Below, in pieces: positions 57,540-64,000 of a stretch of DNA of 64,000 nucleotides. The position numbers and the translations under genes were made by a program. Position 1 is the stretch's first letter. Every line of letters begins with the position of its first letter. Source of the stretch: Orobanche coerulescens (taxonomy: Eukaryota; Streptophyta; Magnoliopsida; Lamiales; Orobanchaceae); NCBI GenBank assembly GCA_033398695.1, contig CM065805.1, forward strand, positions 77,158,762 to 77,222,761. Direction: 5' to 3'. The notes beneath the pieces were generated by a model. It was given only the letters and a program-made list of their open reading frames with translations, did not search any database and was not told the DNA's origin.

Positions 57540-59543
57540 CTATTTCAGCGACGTCCTCGGCGCGTTCTCTTGTTTGAACCTCTTGATGTGATCTTGAAAT
57601 TGCCAGAGTTCGTCTTCCCGTTCCCATGTTGCTTCGCTATCAGGGAGGTTTTTCCATTTTACCAAGTATTCCGTGCCGGGAGGCACGCCTCTCTTCCGAG
57701 TAACTCGTTCGGTCACAATATAGTCCACCTCCTTGTCGAATGAGGTGATTACGGCAGTAGGTGCATGATTTGACTCTCCTCGGTGCGGGTCTTCCGAGTC
57801 GGCATGGTAGAGTTTCAATTGGCTCGCGTGGAAGACCGGATGTATTTTAAGTTTCGGAGGGAGTTGCAACATATAAGAGACATTTCCAACACGTTTGATT
57901 ATTGTGAATGGTCCTTCGTACCTCCTCACCAATCCTTTGTGTACTTTGCGTAATGCCTCGAATTGGTTGGTAGAAAGCTTGACCATGACCTGATCACCTT
58001 CTTGGAATTTAATGTCTCTCCTTTTAGGATCAGCCCACTTCTTCATCTTCCAGGCGGCCTTGTCAAGGTAGGCGCGCGTAATGTCTGATTCCTCATGCCA
58101 TTCTCGGGCAATGCGGTGAGCTGCGGGACTTTTTCCTTCATGTGTCGAGGCTACAGCATTTGGGGTTAGTGGCTGAAAACCCATAATGATTTCGAAAGGG
58201 GACTTACCTGTTGCCTCGCTTTTCTGCAGATTGTAAGAGAACTGGGCTACATCAAGTAATCTTGGCCAGTCCTTCTGATGGGCGCTCACATAGTGCCTTA
58301 GATATAGTTCCAGCAATGCATTGATTCGTTCGGTCTGTCCATCTGTTTGGGGATGGAATCTTGTCGAGAACTTGAGGTCGGTTCCCAATAGCTCGAATAG
58401 TTCTCTCCAAAATCGTCCAGTGAATCGAGGGTCTCGATCACTCACAATGCTTAAAGGAATCCCCCAAAGTTTGATGATATGTTTGAAGAATAGACGGGCA
58501 GCTTCATTAGCATTGCAATCGGGTGATGTGGCAATGAAAGTAGCATACTTACTGTATCGGTCCACCACCACCATGATGCTTCCGAATCCTTCTGATTTTG
58601 GGAGAGTTGTGATGAAGTCCATTGAGACGCTCTCCCAGGGCCTTGAAGCAATGGGCAGGGGCTCCAACAATCCTGCCGGCAGATTCTGTTCATTCTTGTC
58701 TTGCTGGCACACAAGACAAGTCTTCACGTAGGCTTCAATTTCGTCCCTCATTTGCGGCCAATAGTATGAGGCCTGCACGAGTGCAGTGATGCGTTCGATT
58801 CCTGGGTGACCAGCCCACTTAGTGTCGTGGCACTCCTTTATGATCTCTTTTCGAAGTTTTCCCCACTTAGGCACAAATATCCGATCGCCGATGGTGCGTA
58901 CGATACCATCTTCCTCCCAAAATTGCCTTGTTTTGCCTTGCCTTATTTTGTCCAAAAGATCTTTCAGTTGGGCGTCTTGTTGGACTCCTTCCTTAATCCG
59001 TTGGATGAGGTCGGACTTTGGCATACTTGAACTCATAGTGGCCAGTTCTGCCTTCCTGCTTAGGGCATCCGCGACTACATTAGCCTTCCTCGGCTTGTAC
59101 TCAAGTCTGTAGTCGAATTCTGCCAAGAAGTCTTGCCATCGAGCTTGCTTGGGACTTAACTTCTTTTGTGTCTGGAAATAACTCGTAGCAACATTGTCCG
59201 TCATGATTACAAAGTGTGAGCCGAGCAAGTAATGTCGCCATGTTTGCAGGCAGTGTATGACCGCAGTCATTTCCTTTTCTTGCACCGTATACCGTCTTTC
59301 CGTCTCATTGAGTTTCCGGCTCTCAAAGGCAATGGGGTGTCCATCTTGCATGAGCACTCCTCCAATAGTGAAATCAGAAGCGTCAGTTTGTACCTCAAAA
59401 GCTTTTGTGTGGTCCGGCAAGGCCAGTACGGGTTCTTCGGATACCGCTTGCTTGAGTTCTTCGAAAGCTTGCTGACACTTGCTGGACCAATGCCATACTT
59501 GGTTTTTCTTGAGTAGATCGGTCAGTGGGGCTGCTTTGGCCGA
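57540..59543 (-). pseudogene. pol: RNase H, integrase and chromodomain of Galadriel-like element
   Basis: Continuous with the upstream pol frame after the stop at 59544-59546. RNase [55 protein letters not shown]. Integrase: complete HHCC finger (ECHDTKWAGHPG ... CLVCQQDK), the catalytic core with SMDFITTLP, VSDRDPRF and TDGQTERIN all retained, then the GPFTIIKRVGNVSYMLQLP and HPVFHASQLK C-terminal blocks. Chromodomain at the end: DYIVTERVTRK, EYLVKWKNLPDSEATWERED, LWQFQDHIKRF. All key residues I can place are present. Confidence 0.9.
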
Positions 59544-60203
59544 TTATCTTCTTATAAAGCGGCGGTAGTAGTTCACCAAGCCGAGAAATGACCGAAGTTC
59601 TGGGACCTTGGTCGGGGGTTGCCAATCCCGAATAGCTTTCACCTTTGCATTTTCCATCATGATTTTGCCTCCTTTAACCTTGTGACCGATAAATTCGACT
59701 TTTTCTTGGGCAAATGAACATTTTTCCTTCTTAACATAGAGCTCGTTCTCGCGTAGTACTTGGAAGACTTGTTTAAGGTGTTGAATATGTTCTTCAAGAG
59801 TCGAGCTGTACACCATAATATCATCCAAGTAAACAACAACAAATTGGTCAAGGAAAGGGTGAAGTACCTTGTTCATGAGGGTGCAAAAGGTTGCAGGTGC
59901 ATTCGTGAGACCGAAGGGCATGACAAGGAACTCAAAAGCACCGTAGCGAGTCACACATGTGGTCTTGGCCTCATCTCCTTCAGCAATTCGCACTTGATAG
60001 TACCCCGAGCGTAGGTCAAGTTTGGTGAAGTACCGCGCCTTGCCAAGTTGGTCGAAGAGATCAGCTATCAACGGTATTGGGTATTTGTTCTTGATAGTGA
60101 TCCGATTGAGTGCCCTGTAGTCGATGCACATTCGAAGGGTGCTATCCTTCTTCTTCTGGAACAGTACGGGTGCACCGTAGGGAGACTTGGAGGGACGTAT
60201 CTA
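59544..60203 (-). pseudogene. pol: RT of Galadriel-like element between two stops
   Basis: The same frame as gag, between a TAG at 60201-60203 and a TAA at 59544-59546. [50 protein letters not shown] and the intact catalytic YLDD ([12 protein letters not shown]), then [17 protein letters not shown] up to the stop. Relatives usually have an aromatic residue at both stop positions (inference). Only these two codons keep the 1,500-codon polyprotein from being open. Confidence 0.88.
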
Positions 60204-62042
60204 TCCTGTTTCTAGAAAGTCCTTGATTTGCCTTCGTAGTTCCGCGAGTTCGGGCGGTGCCATGCGGTAGGGAGCAGCAGCTAGGGGTTTGGCACCGGGT
60301 TCCAACTCGATACAATGATCCACCTCTCGCCTGGGTGGAAGTTTCTTAGGCAACTCTTTAGGCATCACATCCTTGTATTCTTCAAGAATATTCTCCAAGA
60401 TTTGCGGGTGGTCAGTCCGCGGTGAGTCGAGTTTTTCTTCGTCATTGAGCTGCCGAATTGTTACCAAGTAGTTGGGGTACTTCCGCATCCCCTTCTTAAA
60501 TTGCATGGCCAAGATTAGTTTCTTCTCAACATGGGCTCGTTCAATAGGGACCATGCATGCCTTGTCCCCGTCGTAGATGGCGAGTGTGTTTGTGGCGGGC
60601 ATAGGGAAGGCTTGGAATCTGTCGAAGAATTCCATGCCTAGAACCATCTTGAAGTCGTCTATGGGGACGACAGAGAAGTCGAGCTTTCCGGACCATGTCC
60701 CAAGAGAGAGTGGGACGTCATGAGCAATTCCGGCTATAGGCTTGGCAGGTGAGTTTACTGCCTTCATCGCACCTCCGCGATAAACTGTCTTGAGCCCTAG
60801 GCGTTTGGCTTCTTCCTCGGACATGAAGTTATGAGATGCTCCAGTGTCGAGTAATGCGCTAACGGTTTGACCGTTAATTATGGTGCGAGCAAACATTAGC
60901 CCTTTCTTCGGAGTAACGGGCGTCGGGGCTTGTCCCTTAAGAGCGGACATGTACTGAAGAGAACCCATGTTGTGTCGGGGTTCTTCTAATGGAGTGGCCG
61001 AGGTATCATCGGCATTGATTTTTAAGTGGGCAGCAAGGGCGTTTAAAGTTTTCTTCTCCGGACAGTCACGTATCCAATGATTGCCATTGCATATGAAGCA
61101 AGGGCTTTTGGGCTTTGATTGCTCCTTCTTTCCTGGGAATTTTTGTTGCCCGATCTTGCCGCTTGGGGGTCGGTTAGTTCCCCAATTCTTGAGATTACCG
61201 CCATATCCTTCCTTGCGACTTTCTCCCCCACCTTTGCCATGAATGGGCCGTTTATCTTTACCTTGCCCAGAGTAGTCAGTGAGTGATTCAGCCTTGGTGA
61301 TAGCTTCGTCAAGGGTCTGAACACCATGTCTATCCAGCTCGGTTTTGGCCCAATTGTTAAGGCCATCGGTGAAATAGAAAAGTGCATCTTTATCGGACAT
61401 TTCAACTTCAAGCATGAGAGTTGTAAATTCATTGATATAGTCACGAATCGCACTGCGCTTGAGTCTTCGGAGGCGAGCTCTCGCATCTCGTTCGGATTGC
61501 TTGGGGAAAATTGTTTTCGGAGTTCTCTTTGGAAGTCTCGCCCAAGTGTCAATGGTGCATCCCTTTGCCCATATCGCCATACTTTCGGCGCCACGAGTTG
61601 TGCGGCACCACGCAGTAATTTGGTGCGCCCGACCTTCTGCTCTCATCTTTACGCCCATAGCGTCAAAGTATCGTTCCAGGCCGAATAAGAAGTTATCGAC
61701 CACAGTGGCATTCCGAGTGCCATCGTAGGTTTCGGGCTTCGGCACATCCAAGCGGCGCGCATCAAAAGCGAAAGGGGCAGTGGAATTAAATGATGCGGCT
61801 CGCTTGTGTTTAGCCCATTCCGATCGGACTTCTTCCACTTCCGAGCGAATAGAGCGTAGCTGTTCTTGGACAAAGCCACGGAGGCCATGAATCTCCTTCT
61901 GGAATTCAATAAGTTGCCCACGCAGCATATCCGACTGGTCCATCATAAGTTTCTTCAGCACGCCAGCGATGTCGGCGTATTCCGTCTCCAGAGTGTCGAA
62001 CCTGTCATGGACTTGGTCAAGGTTCTCCTCCAAGCTAGCCAT
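60204..62042 (-). pseudogene. gag: Gag and protease of Galadriel-like element
   Basis: Starts MASLEENLDQVHDRFDTLET, a coiled-coil N-terminus (residues ~1-80). The Retrotrans_gag capsid is at ~110-260 (NFLFGLERYFDAMGV, AIRDYINEFTTLML, FYFTDGLNNWAKTEL). Then a basic Gly/Lys stretch, a zinc knuckle CFICNGNHWIRDC (~335; one residue shorter than CCHC), the protease LLDTGASHNFMSEEEAKRLG (~420), and the linker to RT (YKDVMPKELPKKLPPRREVD). It ends at the TAG at 60201-60203. Confidence 0.88.
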
Positions 62043-62242
62043 CGAGGCTTACAGTGTGGCAATCCGAGGTTCGAAGGCGTCGGCAGAGGGTCCCTTGGAC
62101 TTGCCTCGGACCTTGTTACCACGTTGCTCCTCACGACCGCGTTGCTGCTCTTGAGTAGCATCAATAGGGACATCCTGAGTGTTGGCCGTTGTTCTCGTGT
62201 GATATGAGTCGGTTGTGTGAAAACCGTGGCTCCGATACCACT
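62043..62242 (-). other. Leader and primer site of Galadriel-like element
   Basis: 200 bases from the 5' LTR to the gag ATG. The minus-strand TGGTATCGGAGC primer site (62229-62240) is two bases from the LTR. Nothing else is seen. Confidence 0.75.
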
Positions 62243-62636
62243 TGTCACGGAATGGGAGTTTTGCGCAGCTAACCCGTGCGGCACTTAAACAACTAAGCTG
62301 AGTCGAGTTGCTAAGTAAACCTGAAAGTAACGAGAAAAGGGGCAATGGCACAAAAGGATTTTATTAAGTATGAATGCTTTGGGTACAAGAGAGCTTTACA
62401 ATGCTTGATTGCTTGAGGATTTCTGGATGGAGTGTGCAAATGAGGCTTCTCCCCCTTTTTATACCAGCCTAGGAGAGTTCTGGAGTGGAACTCTCTAGAT
62501 AGAACTTTCTAGATAGAACACTCTAGATACTTGTAGTACATTTACATGGGAATTTACATGAGCATTCTACAAAGTGTGTAAGAAGTACATTTCTACATGC
62601 TTCTAGAGTCATCTACGAATTGCCCGACCCGTCACA
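62243..62636 (-). mobile_element. Galadriel-like 5' LTR with 102-bp U3 deletion
   Basis: 394 bases; it lacks the 102 bases corresponding to ~57411-57513 of the 3' LTR, including the five-unit HSE. The TATA region and promoter-proximal repeats are kept. Confidence 0.9.
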
Positions 62637-62640
62637 TCGT

Positions 62641-62831
62641 GCTGAAATTGCCCTGAAGATAAAGTTGTTTTATGGAATGGTAAACTTGACCGTAACCTTA
62701 TTTTGTTTTTCATTTTATACCCCTATATTTACCTTCTGGTGTCTCTTCTCACTTCACTCCAGGATAATAACGGTTCTCCAATAAGAAATAGAAAAGCATC
62801 TGCACCAAGAGTTTCGATCCATCAAAGTTAA
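62641..62831 (+). pseudogene. Unidentified exon 3' part and a terminal exon
   Basis: 62641-62679 finishes the split exon (AEIALKIKLFYGM) and ends at GTAAAC. After a ~80-base intron with acceptor CACTCCAG, 62763-62828 reads DNNGSPIRNRKASAPRVSIH and ends at TAA (62829-62831), which would be the natural end of the gene. No family recognised. Confidence 0.45.
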
Positions 62832-63558
62832 CATCATCACTTATTAATCCGACATATGTTAATCCAGTAAGTCCTTGCAATGTGTTCAGGAGTATACTTT
62901 ATGCTCCTCTTTTTTTATGTCTTAATAATGTTAGCACTCTTGTTTGATTCATACTCTCAGAATGGATGGCCGTTTCATTTTTTATTTGAATTTGCCTCGG
63001 GATTCGCTCTTTTTACGCCCATGAAATGGAACAAGTTGATCTAAGCTTTGAGTCAGCTAAGAAGTACATTAACCACCCACACGACCAAATCTTTGAGCTT
63101 AAAGCTTTTCATCTTTTTTCATTTGCTGACGATGATGTTTATCAAATGAACGTTGTACCCAAGTGTAAATTACTCTCTGAATGAAGTTTAAAGTATGGCA
63201 TTCTATTCTATTATATCAGGTATTACAGAAACTGGTTGTGTGCTCATTTGATGTGTATTTTGTTTGTAGCATTGATAACTGAGCACCTGGAAAGTTTCTT
63301 GCTTCACAATCTTCCTAACCCAATCAGTGGCACACGGAATTATTATATTGCAGTTTTTGATCCAATCATGTGATACAACATAGGATAAACAATCAGAACA
63401 TCCATCATATGTTGTCGTGAATATTAGAATATTATGCGCGGTTTGCGGATGAACATTGAAAATTTTATTCCTGGCTTCAACGTTTGTGTTTCTTTCATGT
63501 AATCATCATTTACAACAGAATATAATTTGTTCCTAATCTGATCTTTGATTTTCTCTAG
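62832..63558 (+). other. AT-rich stretch, no gene seen
   Basis: Reads like a 3' UTR or intron of captured genes; no supported frame. It ends in the acceptor TTTTCTCTAG at 63549-63558. Confidence 0.35.
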
Positions 63559-63792
63559 CCCAGAGAATTGGAAAAGGCTCAAGTAGCGCGCCTTTATAGC
63601 AGGCAAAGGTGTGGTTCAACGTACAAAGGAAATCCCATGTCGGCCTCATCTTCTTCCTTACATGAGGTTGTGGTTGGGCCACATAGACTTGAAGGCGTTT
63701 TCACCTGCGTGAGTAAAGAGAAGAATTTCATCTGCACCAAAAATTTAGTGCCTGGCGAAACTTTCTATGGTGTGGAATTAATCTCTGTTCAG
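63559..63792 (+). pseudogene. Fibrillarin-like exon fragment
   Basis: From 63664 the frame reads EVVVGPHRLEGVFTCVSKEK, then FICTKNLVPGETFYGVELIS and VQ. This is the N-terminal core of fibrillarin, the box C/D snoRNP 2'-O-methyltransferase (family pattern VVV-PHRH-GVF...TKNLVPGE-VY...SVQ). The exon ends at CAG/GTCAGT after SVQ, a natural exon boundary position. The upstream part (63559-63660) has no Gly/Arg-rich domain. Divergence and missing flanking exons within the window suggest a captured fragment, but the methyltransferase domain could lie beyond the window. Confidence 0.6.
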
Positions 63793-64000
63793 GTCAGTCA
63801 ATTTTTATACGATCTCTCTATTTGGATCTTGATTGATTTATGTAGTTCAGAATGGTATATGATCCAAGGATATCACTTTTTGATGCGTGAAATTCAATTT
63901 TGATCCCAAAACCTTGAAGACCAGCACATATCAGTTCTTTATGTTCTGAAAATTTGCAAATTGGTCCTTCTCTTTCCAAACTGTTTAAACAGATGTTAAT
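63793..64000 (+). other. Intron-like sequence to the window end
   Basis: T-rich, starts with a GTCAGT donor; nothing else supported. Confidence 0.4.

Larger units (their letters stand above)
57033..62636 (-). mobile_element. Chromovirus (Ty3/gypsy, Galadriel-like), nearly intact
   Basis: 5,604 bases, LTRs 57033-57528 (3') and 62243-62636 (5'), with TSD TCGT (57029-57032 and 62637-62640; 4 bases, not 5). Initiator-Met primer site 62229-62240, polypurine tract 57529-57540. A single minus-strand polyprotein frame runs from 62042 to 57540, interrupted by two stops. Outside one deletion, the LTRs differ at only a few positions, so it is the youngest insertion here. The C-terminal chromodomain and short LTR suggest the Galadriel lineage (inference). 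Confidence 0.9.
55201..64000 (+). mobile_element. Putative CACTA (CMC) transposon carrying gene fragments; right end outside window
   Basis: The sequence switches abruptly to CACTACACCATAGATTACC at the copia LTR break, the terminal form of plant CACTA elements. The next ~180 bases hold repeated TTGCAA/ATTGCAAT words on both strands, like CACTA subterminal repeats. The target duplication would be the preceding ATT. No transposase (TNPD-like) frame is visible, so it would be non-autonomous. The enclosed exon-like fragments fit gene capture. The other terminus is not seen, so a deletion junction remains possible. Confidence 0.55.

Noticed and set aside
1..64000. Endogenous pararetrovirus or other viral insertion
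   Set aside because: All pol fragments have gypsy or copia domain order with LTRs, PBS and TSDs; no movement protein, coat protein or envelope frame is visible.

Overview
This 64 kb window is plant nuclear DNA made almost entirely of nested transposable elements. I see no intact host gene. The evidence for a flowering plant is: Ty3/gypsy chromoviruses with chromodomains, Ty1/copia elements primed by initiator-Met tRNA, a gag-only LTR element (TR-GAG type) and a CACTA-type terminus carrying plant-like exon fragments. I would guess a eudicot, possibly an asterid, at low confidence. The stacking of insertions suggests heterochromatin.

Layout. (1) 1-15022: a recombined TR-GAG element ordered gag-LTR-gag-LTR. 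Family-A LTR DNA interrupts it at 1-1021, and an 8.25 kb minus-strand family-A element (4688-12937, TSD TAGCC) interrupts it again. The family-A element holds remnants of other LTR families (LTR-B at 9069-10502, a shared conserved module near 7025-7200). (2) 15028-46587: an LTR-internal-LTR-internal-LTR array of family C, which has a 4.5 kb LTR and an internal region of only about 390 bp. (3) TR-GAG copies sit at the same position in two of these LTRs with the same TSD (GGTCC), so the array was duplicated after the insertion. The second copy (19924-42603) is itself split by a 10.2 kb Tekay-like chromovirus (20964-31129, TSD AAGGA) and a minus-strand copia element (31482-39669, TSD CCGCT/CCACT). 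(4) 46588-55200: a second copia element of the same family, inserted in the third C LTR. (5) Its 3' LTR is cut at 55201 by a CACTA-like terminus. The following 8.8 kb carries exon-like fragments (a leucine-rich-repeat exon, two exons I cannot identify, a fibrillarin-like exon). One of these is split by a nearly intact minus-strand chromovirus (57033-62636, TSD TCGT).

How the parts relate. Every element is non-autonomous or disabled. The copia copies have lost integrase or have catalytic-residue substitutions; the Tekay-like copy has frameshifts and a stop; TR-GAG and families A and C carry no pol. Only the chromovirus at 57033-62636 is close to coding-competent, with one 1,500-codon frame broken by two stops. 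Trans-mobilisation by related autonomous copies elsewhere is the expected explanation for the rest.

Most unusual signals: arrays of 10-14 bp palindromes just upstream of the LTR core promoter, with a different palindrome in different families (GTGCCGCGGCAC, TTAGCGTGCGCTAA, TTACGTACGTAA); a perfect five-unit heat-shock element in the 3' LTR of the youngest chromovirus that has been deleted from its 5' LTR; a conserved ~200 bp noncoding module shared by three otherwise different LTR families; and repeated palindromes or hairpins in the untranslated leaders of both the copia and TR-GAG elements.
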